Below are positions 8,097 through 17,236 of a stretch of DNA of 64,000 bases, one piece after another. A program made the translations under genes and the position numbers. Positions within the stretch are counted from its first letter, which is position 1. Every line of letters starts with the position of its first letter. The notes under the pieces were generated by a model. The model saw only the letters and a program-made list of their open reading frames with translations, searched no databases and was not told the DNA's origin. The DNA comes from an uncultured Pseudoxanthomonas sp. (GTDB lineage: Bacteria; Pseudomonadota; Gammaproteobacteria; Xanthomonadales; Xanthomonadaceae), in contig NZ_CAMPJD010000011.1 in the NCBI RefSeq assembly GCF_946886695.1, positions 1 through 64,000 of the forward strand. The letters run 5' to 3'.

Positions 8097-10282
8097 CAGT
8101 ACAGGTCCATGGGGTCGACATCGAGCGACCAGCGCGTGCGGCGGGCTTCCGGCAGGGCGTGGATGTCCGGCCAGGCGAGATCGAGCGCTCGGTGCAGGGC
8201 GCGCCGCTCGGGCGATGACAGCAGCAGTTGCACGCGATGCAGGCCGGCGCGGCGCGGCATCGGTGCCGGCAACGGGCCGTGCATCTCCAGGGTGGCGTCG
8301 TGCGCGCGCAGGGCGCGCTTTGCCGCCTGCAGGAACTGTTGCGCGGCGTCGACGTGCTGCGCCTCAGCGCGCAGCAGCGCCAGGTGCGCGAAGGGGGGGA
8401 AGCCGGCCATCTGGCGCTGCTCCAGTTCGGCCTCGGCGAAGGCGTGGTAGCCACCGCTGATCAGCGTGTTCAACAACGGATGGTCGGGATGGTGCGTCTG
8501 CAACCAGACATCGCCGCGCTTGCCGGCACGTCCGGCGCGCCCCGCGACCTGGATGAGCTGCTGCGCCAGCTTCTCGCCGGCGCGGAAGTCGGTGGAAAAC
8601 AGGCCTTCGTCCACGCCGACCACCGTAACGCGCGTCAGGTGCGGCAAGTCGTGGCCCTTGGCCAGGATCTGCGTGCCCACCAGGATGCCGGGCGCATCGC
8701 CCAGTTTGGCCAGTTGTTGCGCCAGGCCGTCGCGCTTCTGCGTGGTGCCGCGATCCACCCGCAACACCGGCACGTCGGTGAACTGCTCGATGAGCAACTC
8801 CTCCAGCCGCTCCGTGCCGATGCCCTGCGGCTGCAGCGCCAGGCCGCCACAGTCGGGGCAGGCAGGCGGCGCCGCTTGCCGAGCACCGCAGTGGTGGCAT
8901 TGCAGGCGCTTGCCCCCCGCATGCACGGTCATCGCACTGTCGCAGCGCTTGCAGTGCGCGCTCCAGCCGCAGTCGTGGCACAGCAGCACCGGTGCGTACC
9001 CGCGGCGATTCTTGAACACCAGCACCTGGCCGTCGGCGTCCAGCGCCTGGCGGATGGCCTGCAGGGTGTCGGCCAGCAGGCCTGCCTGCTGCGGCCGCTT
9101 GCGCATGTCCAGCACGCGCACGCTGGGCGGTTGCGCTTCGCCCGCGCGCCGCGACAGGCGCAGGTGCGCATAGCGGCCGCAGCGAGCGTTGTGCAGGGTT
9201 TCCAGCGACGGCGTGGCGCTCCCCAGCACCACCGGCACATCCAGCGCCTTGCCACGCACCAGGGCGAAGTCGCGTGCGTGGTAGCGGATGCCGTCCTGTT
9301 GCTTGTAGCTGCCGTCGTGTTCCTCGTCGACCACGATCAGGCCGGCCTCCGGCAAGGGAGTGAATACCGCCGAGCGCGTGCCTACGATCACCCGCGCCTC
9401 ACCGCGCAGGCAGGCGGCCCAGGTACGGGCGCGCTCGCCATCATTCAAACCGGAGTGCAGTGCATGCACAGGCACGCCCAGGCGTTCGCGGAAGCGCGCC
9501 AGCGTCTGCGGCGTCAGCCCGATCTCGGGCACCAGCACCAGCGCCTGCCGGCCGCGCTGCAGACAGGCGGCGATGGCGTGCAGGTAGACCTCGGTCTTGC
9601 CGCTGCCGGTCACGCCATCCAGCAGCAGCGCGCCGAAGCCGGCCGTGCCGTTGATCGCGTCGGCAGCGGCCTGCTGTTCGTCGTTGAGCGCCGGGCCCGG
9701 CCGCGGTGAGGGGGCGGCCGGTACTGCCGCCGTGGCGAATCGTTCGGCCAGCCCGCGCTTGCCCAGGTCGCGCGCGGTGGCACGGCCGGCATCCACATGC
9801 AGGTCCAGCGCGTCCTCATCGAGGGAGGCGTGTTCGGCCAACAGGTCGGCCAGGCGGCGCGGACGGCTGCCGGCGCGCAGGCGGTCGCGTTGGAGTTGGC
9901 CGGCTTCGGTCAGGCGCCAGTGCCAGGCATGGGTGTCGGGCAGCGGTTCGCCCTGGCGCAGTTGGACCGGCAGGGCCGTCGCGACCACTTCGCCCATCGG
10001 TGCATGCGTGTAGCGCCCGAGCCAGTGCAGCGAGTCGAGCAGTTCCCCGTGCAGCAGGGGCGTGGTATCGAGCAGGGCTTCGGCCTGGCGCAGTTCCAGG
10101 TCCGGGTCGGCCGGCGGGGCGACGCCGGCCACGAAGCCGGTCAGTGGGCGGTTGCCGAACAGCACCTTGACCCGCTTGCCCACGTCCTCCGGCGAGGCGG
10201 CGTGGCCGGGCGGCGGCAGGTAGTCGAACAGCCGCGGCAGGGGGACCGGCAGCGCGACCTGGAGGACGGGAACGGGCGACAT
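8096..10282 (-). CDS. priA: Primosomal replication restart helicase PriA
   Basis: A 728-residue superfamily 2 DNA helicase that reloads the replisome at stalled forks. It has an N-terminal DNA-binding domain, Walker A GVTGSGKT at residues 223-230 and Walker B DEEH at 319-322. The zinc-binding insertion has paired cysteines (CHDCGWSAHCKRC and CHHCGARQAAPPACPDCGG). Late motifs ILVGTQILAKGHD and QVAGRAGRAGKRG follow. Length is normal for PriA. It is the first gene of the minus-strand priA-MHS transporter(-ndh) group. Its upstream spacer contains two facing DnaA boxes. Confidence 0.97.
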   Translation of the reverse strand: MSPVPVLQVALPVPLPRLFDYLPPPGHAASPEDVGKRVKVLFGNRPLTGFVAGVAPPADPDLELRQAEALLDTTPLLHGELLDSLHWLGRYTHAPMGEVVATALPVQLRQGEPLPDTHAWHWRLTEAGQLQRDRLRAGSRPRRLADLLAEHASLDEDALDLHVDAGRATARDLGKRGLAERFATAAVPAAPSPRPGPALNDEQQAAADAINGTAGFGALLLDGVTGSGKTEVYLHAIAACLQRGRQALVLVPEIGLTPQTLARFRERLGVPVHALHSGLNDGERARTWAACLRGEARVIVGTRSAVFTPLPEAGLIVVDEEHDGSYKQQDGIRYHARDFALVRGKALDVPVVLGSATPSLETLHNARCGRYAHLRLSRRAGEAQPPSVRVLDMRKRPQQAGLLADTLQAIRQALDADGQVLVFKNRRGYAPVLLCHDCGWSAHCKRCDSAMTVHAGGKRLQCHHCGARQAAPPACPDCGGLALQPQGIGTERLEELLIEQFTDVPVLRVDRGTTQKRDGLAQQLAKLGDAPGILVGTQILAKGHDLPHLTRVTVVGVDEGLFSTDFRAGEKLAQQLIQVAGRAGRAGKRGDVWLQTHHPDHPLLNTLISGGYHAFAEAELEQRQMAGFPPFAHLALLRAEAQHVDAAQQFLQAAKRALRAHDATLEMHGPLPAPMPRRAGLHRVQLLLSSPERRALHRALDLAWPDIHALPEARRTRWSLDVDPMDLY

Positions 10283-10727
10283 TGCGTGCAGTGTATCGAC
10301 CCCTCCCGGCGGGGGTCACATCTCATGCAGTTGCATTGATGTCCTGTCAAAATCTTGACGAAAATCACGCAAGTGCCCATCCCACAAGGGGATTCCGGTT
10401 TATCCACACCAGCTGTGGATAAATCTGTGCATGGCGGGATTGCTTCACGGCGCGAGGACGGTCCCGCAAGCCTCGGTGCCACCTTGGCGAAAAAAGCGCC
10501 ATCCCGATATTCTTCAACAAAATCATGCGGTTGCCCGTGAAACCCAGTTGACACAATGTGCTTGAGGGAGTGTCCGGGGGCCGGCATGACGGTTTGGTGA
10601 CCGCTGTGCACAACGTTTTTCGCGGAAAGCCTTGTGCCATCGAAGAGAGCAGGTTCCGGCGCGATGTCAAGCGTCCATACGGGCGCGCAGGCTGACTATG
10701 ATCGGGTCGTCCGCAACCGGTTTCGCC
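10283..10727. other. 445-bp intergenic region between priA and the 10728 operon
   Basis: Divergent promoter region with no convincing gene on either strand. It is visibly more AT-rich than its surroundings in places, and holds the DnaA-box pair at 10400-10422 and a one-mismatch DnaA-like site, TGTGCACAA, near 10605-10613. A TTGACA occurs near 10548 without a good partner -10. TATGAT at 10697-10702 is a candidate -10 for the rightward operon, without a clear -35. Confidence 0.6.
10400..10422. promoter_or_regulatory. Two facing consensus DnaA boxes
   Basis: TTATCCACA (10400-10408) and its exact reverse complement TGTGGATAA (10414-10422) are separated by the five bases CCAGC. Both are perfect matches to the strong DnaA box TTATNCACA. 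They sit about 120 bases upstream of priA on the divergent side. A role in replication-linked regulation is inferred. No dnaA, rpmH or gyrB is nearby to indicate oriC. Confidence 0.7.
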
Positions 10728-11690
10728 ATGGCTCCCACCTCCGCTTCCGACCCGCCTCCCGCCGCCCTCGCCGCCTTCCTGCGTGGGTGCGAACGCAGGG
10801 GCGCGGTGTTCGCCGCGCTCCAGTGCGGCGACCCCGACCGCGGCGACGTCGCCCTGGCGGCGGCATTGCGTGCGTTCCGTGCCAAGGCGGCCGCCCTGCC
10901 GATGGCCGACTGGCCGGTGCGCTTCTGGTCACTGCTTGCCGCTACCCCGCAACTGCGGGCGGACGGTGCGCATGCGCACTGGTCCGGTTCGCTCGCGGCC
11001 CTGGCGAATCCGGCGCCCGCTGATCGCGCGGCCCTGCTGCTACGGCTGGCGGGTGGCCTGCAGGAAGCCGAGGCCGCCCAAGCGCTTGGCTTCGACAACG
11101 CCGCCTATCGCGACGCCCTCGCCCGTGCCTGTCCGCGTGACGCCGCCGGGCACCCTGACGCCGCCGGGTGGCGCGCGCTGGCAGAAGCCATCCAGCAGCA
11201 TCTGCGGGAACTGCCTCCCGACCGCTTGGCCACACTGGCCCGCCTGCGCGAGGACGCTCTCGCCGGCACACGCATCGCGTCGCCCGCCATGACACCACCT
11301 GCGCCGGCCGTAACGGCGCCTCTGCGCCGCTGGCCCTGGATCCTCCTCGGGGCACTTCTGCTGCTGGTGGCCGGCGCAGCGGGATGGTGGTGGTGGGACA
11401 GGCAGGGTGCGCGGCCGCTGTCGGGCGCTGCGGTTGCTGCGGCAGACGGTGACAGCGCGTTGGTGCTGCCCCCGGATCCGGTGATCACCGTGGTCGACCT
11501 GCCGGCCGCCGACGCCCCTGCCGTGCGCGCCGACGCGGTGATGGCGGCGCACGAACATGCGGATTTCGCGCTGCTCGCCGACGCCGACGAGGAAGCCCTC
11601 GCCCGCGAGGCCGACTTCCTCGCCTGGTACGTGGCCGGCGCAGGTGCGCCACAAGTACCTGCCCTGGAGGATGGCGATGGGGCGCGTTGA
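10728..11690 (+). CDS. Membrane protein with sigma-region-4-like helix-turn-helix
   Basis: A 320-residue protein. Residues 101-135 (LLLRLAGGLQEAEAAQALG followed by AAYRDALARA) have the spacing of an ECF-sigma region 4 helix-turn-helix. Residues 201-223 form one transmembrane helix ending in a WWWW cluster, and the acidic, Ala-rich C-terminus would lie outside the membrane. No sigma region 2 is seen, so it is not a complete sigma factor. It could be a membrane-tethered regulator or simply a degenerate descendant. The start chosen is the ATG at 10728 (MAPTS); earlier frames give low-quality sequence. The following DUF3106 gene starts 14 bases before its stop, indicating coupling. Confidence 0.6.
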   Translation: MAPTSASDPPPAALAAFLRGCERRGAVFAALQCGDPDRGDVALAAALRAFRAKAAALPMADWPVRFWSLLAATPQLRADGAHAHWSGSLAALANPAPADRAALLLRLAGGLQEAEAAQALGFDNAAYRDALARACPRDAAGHPDAAGWRALAEAIQQHLRELPPDRLATLARLREDALAGTRIASPAMTPPAPAVTAPLRRWPWILLGALLLLVAGAAGWWWWDRQGARPLSGAAVAAADGDSALVLPPDPVITVVDLPAADAPAVRADAVMAAHEHADFALLADADEEALAREADFLAWYVAGAGAPQVPALEDGDGAR

Positions 11691-12270
11691 CATGCGTACG
11701 GCTCTGCTCGGCGCCATGGGCGTAGCCGTCGCGGTCGCCGGCATCGCCGTCTCCTCCGCACAGGACGCCGCCCCCGGCGCGCGCTGGCAGGCGATGTCGC
11801 CGGCGGAACAGACAGCGTGGCAGCAACAGCGCATCGCGTGGGATGCGCTGCCCCTGCACGAACGCGAAGACCGTCGCGCGCGCTACGCCGCCTGGCGCGC
11901 ACTGGACGAAGTACAGCGTGCGCGCCTGCGCGCCGCGGCTGCCGAGGTCGCCGCGTTGCCGCCTGAACACCAGGCCGCCTTGCGTACACAGTTCGCCGTG
12001 CTGGATGCCATGCAGCGCAATGGATGGCGACTGGGGCCGGCGCTCGGTGCCGACTGGCCGCGCCTTCAGCCCTTGTTCGCCTACGTACCGCCCGGCGAGC
12101 GCGACGCTGCGCTCTCGTTGTTGCGCCAGCTCGATGCGGAGCAACGGGACGATGTGGCCGCGCTGGCGCAGCGCCTTCCGCCGCAGGACCGCGACGCGTT
12201 CCGTCGTGAGCTGCTGGCGGTGCCTGTCAGCCAGCGGCGCGCATGGTTGCAGCAACGGCGCGATCGCTAG
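11677..12270 (+). CDS. Exported DUF3106 family protein
   Basis: A 197-residue protein with a signal peptide (MGRVDMRTALLG, a hydrophobic AVAVAGIAV core, SSAQDAA). The body is Arg/Gln/Leu-rich and helical, with repeated W..L....Q.....W....P..ER motifs (ARWQAMSPAEQTAWQQQ, WDALPLHEREDRRARY) typical of DUF3106. The ATG at 11677 has GGAGG ending 6 bases upstream; an ATG directly at 11671 is too close to it. It overlaps the preceding regulator-like gene by 14 bases, suggesting they act together. Function unknown, periplasmic location inferred. Confidence 0.7.
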   Translation: MGRVDMRTALLGAMGVAVAVAGIAVSSAQDAAPGARWQAMSPAEQTAWQQQRIAWDALPLHEREDRRARYAAWRALDEVQRARLRAAAAEVAALPPEHQAALRTQFAVLDAMQRNGWRLGPALGADWPRLQPLFAYVPPGERDAALSLLRQLDAEQRDDVAALAQRLPPQDRDAFRRELLAVPVSQRRAWLQQRRDR

Positions 12271-12285
12271 CCAGGGGAGCGCTGA

Positions 12286-12315
12286 ACGACGGATCCCGTT
12301 ACGACGGATCCCGTT
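12286..12315. repeat. Perfect 15-bp tandem duplication
   Basis: ACGACGGATCCCGTT occurs twice back to back (12286-12300 and 12301-12315), just after the DUF3106 stop. The second copy runs into the REP-like palindrome. Confidence 0.85.
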
Positions 12316-12417
12316 CGTGGTGAGCCCGTCGGGCCATGCTTTTCACGGCAAGGCCGAGCCGTCGTGGCCGGTCGGGCCATTGCCAAGAGCGTGGCTCGAC
12401 GGGCTCACCACGAACGG
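12311..12417. repeat. REP-like long inverted repeat
   Basis: The 21-base arm at 12311-12331 (CCGTTCGTGGTGAGCCCGTC plus G) is repeated exactly in inverse orientation at 12397-12417, with about 65 bases between. The GTGGTGAGC...GTCGA core matches repetitive extragenic palindromes common in Xanthomonadaceae and Pseudomonas relatives. It lies in the 3' spacer between two converging genes, the usual place for such elements, and may stabilise or terminate both transcripts. Confidence 0.8.
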
Positions 12418-12462
12418 CATCCAAGGCGGCGCGCCTGCATCATGGCGTCGTTCGGCGTGTCC

Positions 12463-13674
12463 CTACGCGTTCACCAGGCTGGTCAGGGACAGCAGGACCA
12501 TGGCCGTGACGACCAGCATGAAGTACAGCATGCCCAGCGCAAGGTACTTCACCAGCGTCACGGCCGGGTGCTGGCGATAGACGCGTTGCTGCATCCAGAA
12601 CAGGTACACCGGCATCCAGAACATGATCAGCAGTTCGGCAAGCCACACCGGCGCGCGCGCAACGGTCGCCTGCGCGGGCAGCAGGCTGTCGATGAAGGAC
12701 AGGGCGAAGAACGCCAGCACGCACAGGCACAGGTAGGCGTGGCTGTAGAGCGCCACCACCAGGTGTTCCAGATACACCCGGTGCGTGCCGATGTAGGCCA
12801 GCTTCAGCAACAGCGCGAACACCGGCACCAGCACGAACAGCGCCGATGGAACCGACCCCATCATGGTGTTCTTGAACAGCTCGGGGTCTTTCTGCAGGCG
12901 CGGGATGTTGTCCTGCGCCCGCGCGATCTTCTTGTTCAACCAGCGGTTGCCGAACGCCGGCAGCCAGTCCACCTGGATCGGATTGTCGGTCGGATGCCAT
13001 GGCTTCCCGTTCTGCGAGAACAGCGAGCCGGTGGAATCCGGCATCGGCCCGTCCTCCGGAATCCGGTCGGGTTCGGCCAGTGCCGGATGATCGGGCTGCA
13101 GCGCCGCGATGCGCGCGCGTGCCCGCGCCTGGGTGCCGCGGATATTGTCTTCCACGCGTTCGCGCGCGAACGCGAGCGGCGGTGGGATGGTGGCGCGCGC
13201 GGCCAGCAGCCCGTCGATGGTGCGGTCGCGCAGGCGCACCACTTCGTCGGCGTCGGTCAAGCTGTCGAAATCGACGCCTTCGTCGCCCGTGCCCGTCACC
13301 TGGACCGTCGTGCCGCCCTTGCCATCGGGCACGGCAGGTGGGCGCGACACATCGCCGCTGCCCATGGCGAACTTGCCCACGAAGAACGTCAGCACGCTGA
13401 GGACGACGAACAGCCGCAGCGGCGCCACGAAAGGCGCGCGGTGGCCTGACAGGTAGGCGTTCGCCAGCCTGCCCGGCGACATCAGCGTGCGCAGGGTGCG
13501 GAAGATACGACCGTCCAGGTGCCAGAACGATTCGAACACCTCTTCCACCGCATGCCCGAAGCTGCGCAACGGGTTGTGCGAGGTCTGTCCGCAGGCATGG
13601 CAGAACTCGCCCTGCAGCGGTGTATGGCAGTTCTCGCACGCGCTGGCGTGCACGGCATCGTGCGATGGGGTCAT
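12463..13674 (-). CDS. DUF3667 family membrane protein with zinc ribbon
   Basis: A 403-residue protein. The N-terminus has a four-Cys ribbon (C13, C16, C25, C28 in CENCHTPLQGEFCHACGQ). It is followed by a conserved stretch (RTLRTLMSPGRLANAYLSGHR), one hydrophobic helix, a long polar loop with Pro and Asp, and about four C-terminal transmembrane helices. This is the DUF3667 architecture; function is unknown. The start codon at 13674 opens directly into the Cys motif. It is divergent from the MATE gene, with 101 bases between them. Confidence 0.78.
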   Translation of the reverse strand: MTPSHDAVHASACENCHTPLQGEFCHACGQTSHNPLRSFGHAVEEVFESFWHLDGRIFRTLRTLMSPGRLANAYLSGHRAPFVAPLRLFVVLSVLTFFVGKFAMGSGDVSRPPAVPDGKGGTTVQVTGTGDEGVDFDSLTDADEVVRLRDRTIDGLLAARATIPPPLAFARERVEDNIRGTQARARARIAALQPDHPALAEPDRIPEDGPMPDSTGSLFSQNGKPWHPTDNPIQVDWLPAFGNRWLNKKIARAQDNIPRLQKDPELFKNTMMGSVPSALFVLVPVFALLLKLAYIGTHRVYLEHLVVALYSHAYLCLCVLAFFALSFIDSLLPAQATVARAPVWLAELLIMFWMPVYLFWMQQRVYRQHPAVTLVKYLALGMLYFMLVVTAMVLLSLTSLVNA

Positions 13675-13775
13675 GGGGCGTTCGGGTGGCGCGGCGGGCG
13701 AGCGGGTAAGATACCGGCCTCCCGTGACCCGGTGCCAGCGCGAATCCGCGCGGCCGCAGTCCGGCGGTTGATCCC

Positions 13776-15164
13776 ATGTCCCGTTCCCTCTCCCCGACCC
13801 CGCGCTTCGGACAGGAAGTGCGCGCCACAGGCACGCTCGCGTTGCCGCTGGTGCTGGGCCACGTCTCCACCGGCCTGATCGGCTTCGTCGACAACGTCAT
13901 CGCCGGCCACCACGCCACGGCGACGCTGGCGGCGGTGACCGTCGGCACGGCGTTGTTGTGGCTGCCGATGATGGTGCCGATCGGCACGCTGATCTCGCTG
14001 ACGGCCTCCGTATCGCAACTCGATGGCGCCAACCGCCGCGACGAGATCGCGCCGCTGTTCCGCCAGGCGTTGTGGCTGTCGCTGGGGCTGGGCCTGCTGA
14101 TGTTCGCCTTCCTCAGTGCCGCGCCCTACGCGCTGGCCGCGTTCGGCATCGCGCCGGACATCATTCCCGGCGCGACCGCGTTCCTGCACGGCATCCGCTG
14201 GGGCGTGCCGGCGCTGACGTTCTATTTCTGCATGCGCTACCTCAGCGAAGGCACGCACTGGACGCTGCCGACGATGATCCTGGGCTTCGGTGGCCTGCTG
14301 GTGCTGGCGCCGGTGGGGTACGTGCTGGCGTTCGGCAAATTCGGGTTCGCCGAAATGGGCGCGGGCGGCCTGGGCATCGCCTCGGCGCTGACCATGTGGC
14401 TGCAGGCGATCGCGTTCGCGATCTATCTCTCGCGGTCGAAGCGCTTCGCCGACCTGCACCTGTTCGCGCACTTCGATCCGCCGCGCCCTGCGCCGATCAT
14501 GCAACTGCTGCGCACCGGCCTACCGATCGGCATCACGGTGTTGATGGAAGGCAGCCTCTTCATCGTCACCGCGCTGCTGATCGCACGCCTCGGCGCCACG
14601 CCGGCGGCCGCGCACCAGATCGCCATCAACGTATCGGCGCTGTGCTTCATGATTCCCATGGGCGTGGCCGAGGCCACCACCGTGCGCGTGGGCCATGCGG
14701 TGGGTGCGGGCAACACGCTCGGCATCCGCCGCGCCGCGCATGCCGGCTACGTGATCGTGCTCGCTACCCAGGCGATCTCGGCGCTGTTCCTGCTGCTGGG
14801 CCACGACCTGGTGGTGTCGCTGTACACCGACGACCTGACGGTGGCCGCGATGGCGGGCACGCTGCTGCTGTTCGCCGCCGCCTTCCAGTTTCCGGACGGC
14901 ATCCAGGTGCTCTCGGCCGGTGCGCTGCGCGGACTCAAGGACACCCGCGTGCCGATGTGGCTGGCCGTGGCCGCTTACTGGGGCCTGGGCATGCCGCTGG
15001 GTGCCGGGCTGGGCCTCGGGCTCGGCTGGGGCCCGCAGGGCATGTGGCTGGGTCTGATCGTGGGCCTGACCGCCGCTGCCGTGCTGCTGGGCTGGCGTTT
15101 CGAGCGCAGCAGCCGGCGCCATGCGGCGCTGCCGGTCGCCCCAACGGTGACCAACGGGGCATGA
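13776..15164 (+). CDS. MATE family multidrug efflux transporter (NorM-like)
   Basis: A 462-residue inner-membrane antiporter with about 12 hydrophobic helices in two similar halves. Conserved segments include ALPLVLGHVSTGLIGFVDNVIAGH in helix 1 and the second-half equivalents GLPIGITVLMEGSLF and NVSALCFMIPMGVAEATTVRVGHAVGAG, characteristic of MATE exporters that use Na+ or H+ to expel cationic drugs. Length is standard. The real substrate is unknown. It is followed 49 bases later by sppA, in the same direction. Confidence 0.92.
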   Translation: MSRSLSPTPRFGQEVRATGTLALPLVLGHVSTGLIGFVDNVIAGHHATATLAAVTVGTALLWLPMMVPIGTLISLTASVSQLDGANRRDEIAPLFRQALWLSLGLGLLMFAFLSAAPYALAAFGIAPDIIPGATAFLHGIRWGVPALTFYFCMRYLSEGTHWTLPTMILGFGGLLVLAPVGYVLAFGKFGFAEMGAGGLGIASALTMWLQAIAFAIYLSRSKRFADLHLFAHFDPPRPAPIMQLLRTGLPIGITVLMEGSLFIVTALLIARLGATPAAAHQIAINVSALCFMIPMGVAEATTVRVGHAVGAGNTLGIRRAAHAGYVIVLATQAISALFLLLGHDLVVSLYTDDLTVAAMAGTLLLFAAAFQFPDGIQVLSAGALRGLKDTRVPMWLAVAAYWGLGMPLGAGLGLGLGWGPQGMWLGLIVGLTAAAVLLGWRFERSSRRHAALPVAPTVTNGA

Positions 15165-15213
15165 AAGCCCCGCGTCCGCACGCTACAGTGGTCCCAGTTT
15201 CCCGGAGCTTTCC

Positions 15214-17118
15214 ATGAGCCAAGTCGCACCCGCACCCCGTCGCAGCCCGATCGTCGCGTTCTTCGTCGGCCTGTGGGACGTGATGAACTTCACCCGCAAG
15301 CTGGTCCTCAACCTGATCTTCTTCGGGCTGTTGTTCCTGATCTTCATCGTGTTCGTCATCGCCGCCGGCAGTGGCGGGGTGAAGCCGCTCGCGGAGCGCA
15401 CCACCTTCGTGCTGGCGCCGGAAGGCCGGCTGGTCGAGCAGTTCACCTCTGACCCGGCCACGCGCGCGCTGGCCAAGGCGCTGGGCGACAAGGCCGCCGA
15501 CGAAGTGCAGCTGCGCGACCTGCTGCGCGCCATCGAGGCGGCGCAGAAGGACGAGAAGATCGAACGCATGCTGCTGCGCGTGGACCAGTTGCAGCCGACC
15601 GGCTACGCCTCGCTGCGGGAAGTCGCCGCCGCGCTGGCGAAGTTCCGCGCCTCCGGCAAGCAGATCGTCGCGTTCGGCGAAAACGTCAGCCAGACGCAGT
15701 ATCTGCTGGCCGCGCAGGCGGACGAGGTCTACCTCGACCCGATGGGCAGCCTGATGCTCGAGGGCCTGGGCCGTTACCGGCAGTACTACCGCGAAGGCCT
15801 GCAGGACAAGCTGGGCGTGGACGTGCACCTGTTCAAGGTGGGCGAATACAAGTCCGCCGCCGAGCCCTACGTGCTGGATGCCGCATCGAAGGAAGCCAAG
15901 GAAGCCGACCTGTTCTGGATGAACGATGTGTGGCAGCGCCTGCTGGCCGACATCGCCAAGGTCCGCAAGACCACGCCGGAAGCGCTGGCCGCGGGCATCG
16001 ACACGCTGCCCGAAGGCATCGCGGCCGCTGGCGGCGACCTGGCCAAGTACGCCCTGCAGCAGAAGCTGGTGGACGGCCTTAAAACGCAGGAAGAAGTCGA
16101 GGACCTGCTGATCGAACGCGGCGTGGCCGACGAGGATTCCGACACCGGCTTCCGTGCCATCGGCCTGACCGGTTACCTGTCCCAGCTCGATTCCCGCATC
16201 AACCCGCTCGACAAACGCCCGCAGGTCGCCGTGGTGGTGGCCGAAGGCGAGATCACCGACGGCGACCAGCCGGCCGGCCGCGTCGGTGGCCTGTCCACCT
16301 CGGCGCTGCTGCGCGAGGCGCGCGACGACGATGACGTGAAGGCCGTGGTGTTGCGCGTGGATTCGCCCGGTGGCGGCGTGTACGCCTCCGAGCAGATCCG
16401 CCGCGAAGTGGCCGCGCTGAAGAAGGCCGGCAAGCCGGTGGTCGTCTCGATGGGCGACCTGGCCGCGTCCGGCGGCTACTGGATCAGCATGAATGCCGAC
16501 CGCATCTATGCCGACCCGTCCACCATCACCGGCTCGATCGGCATCTTCGGTCTGATCCCGACCGTGCCGCGCACGCTGGAGAAGATCGGTGTGCGTACCG
16601 ATGGCGTGGGCACCACCCGCTTCGCCGGCGCATTCGACATCAGCCGACCACTGGACCCGGCCGTAGGTCAGGTGATCCAGTCGGTCATCGACAAGGGCTA
16701 CGCCGACTTCACCGGTAAGGTCGCCGAGGCGCGCAAGAAGCCGGTCGAAGAGATCGACGCCGTGGCGCGCGGCCGCGTGTGGAGTGGTGCGCAGGCCAAG
16801 GAGCGTGGCCTGGTCGACGAACTGGCCGGCCTGGACGCGGCCCTGGCCGATGCCGCCAAGCGCGCCAAGCTGGGTGAGGCGGGCAAGTACCGCGTGCGCT
16901 ACATCGAGAAGATGTCCTCGCCGTTCTCGCAGTTCATGGGTGGCTTCGCCGGCAGCCGCATCGGTACGGCCTGGCTGAAGGACTCCGACTTCGCCCGTGC
17001 CCTTCTGGCACGCAGCCTGCCGGAGATGGAAGCGCAGCTGCGCTTCGTGGACGAGGCGGTCAACGACCGCGACGGCGCCCCGGTGAAGAGCCTGGCGTAC
17101 TGCTTCTGCGGGTTTTGA
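15214..17118 (+). CDS. sppA: Signal peptide peptidase SppA, 67-kDa type
   Basis: A 634-residue membrane-anchored serine protease that degrades cleaved signal peptides. One N-terminal transmembrane helix lies at about residues 30-52. Two S49 domains follow. The general-base lysine is K213 in FKVGEYKSAAEPY, and the nucleophile is S419 in MGDLAASGGYWIS. This Lys-in-first-half, Ser-in-second-half arrangement and the length fit the long E. coli type. The protein ends shortly before a strong terminator at 17142-17171. Confidence 0.95.
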   Translation: MSQVAPAPRRSPIVAFFVGLWDVMNFTRKLVLNLIFFGLLFLIFIVFVIAAGSGGVKPLAERTTFVLAPEGRLVEQFTSDPATRALAKALGDKAADEVQLRDLLRAIEAAQKDEKIERMLLRVDQLQPTGYASLREVAAALAKFRASGKQIVAFGENVSQTQYLLAAQADEVYLDPMGSLMLEGLGRYRQYYREGLQDKLGVDVHLFKVGEYKSAAEPYVLDAASKEAKEADLFWMNDVWQRLLADIAKVRKTTPEALAAGIDTLPEGIAAAGGDLAKYALQQKLVDGLKTQEEVEDLLIERGVADEDSDTGFRAIGLTGYLSQLDSRINPLDKRPQVAVVVAEGEITDGDQPAGRVGGLSTSALLREARDDDDVKAVVLRVDSPGGGVYASEQIRREVAALKKAGKPVVVSMGDLAASGGYWISMNADRIYADPSTITGSIGIFGLIPTVPRTLEKIGVRTDGVGTTRFAGAFDISRPLDPAVGQVIQSVIDKGYADFTGKVAEARKKPVEEIDAVARGRVWSGAQAKERGLVDELAGLDAALADAAKRAKLGEAGKYRVRYIEKMSSPFSQFMGGFAGSRIGTAWLKDSDFARALLARSLPEMEAQLRFVDEAVNDRDGAPVKSLAYCFCGF

Positions 17119-17141
17119 GTTCCTTCGACATCGCGTGAACC

Positions 17142-17178
17142 ACGGGCCGCGCGGGCAACCGCGCGGCCCGTTGCGTTT
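17142..17178 (+). terminator. Rho-independent terminator of sppA
   Basis: A 13-bp GC-rich stem (17142-17154 with 17159-17171) capped by a GCAA tetraloop is followed by TGCGTTTGC. It lies 24 bases after the sppA stop. Confidence 0.85.
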
Positions 17179-17236
17179 GCGGGCGCGCACGTCGCGTGCG
17201 GCGCGTGGCGGGTCGCATCCGTTGGGCGGGGCTTGG

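Noticed and set aside
5293..8454. Very long minus-strand frame across ndh and the transporter
   Set aside because: It overlaps both genes in another frame on the same strand and shows no family motif.
10283..10727. Chromosomal replication origin
   Set aside because: Two perfect DnaA boxes are present, but there is no cluster of many boxes, no long AT-rich unwinding region, and no dnaA, dnaN, gyrB, rpmH or parAB nearby.
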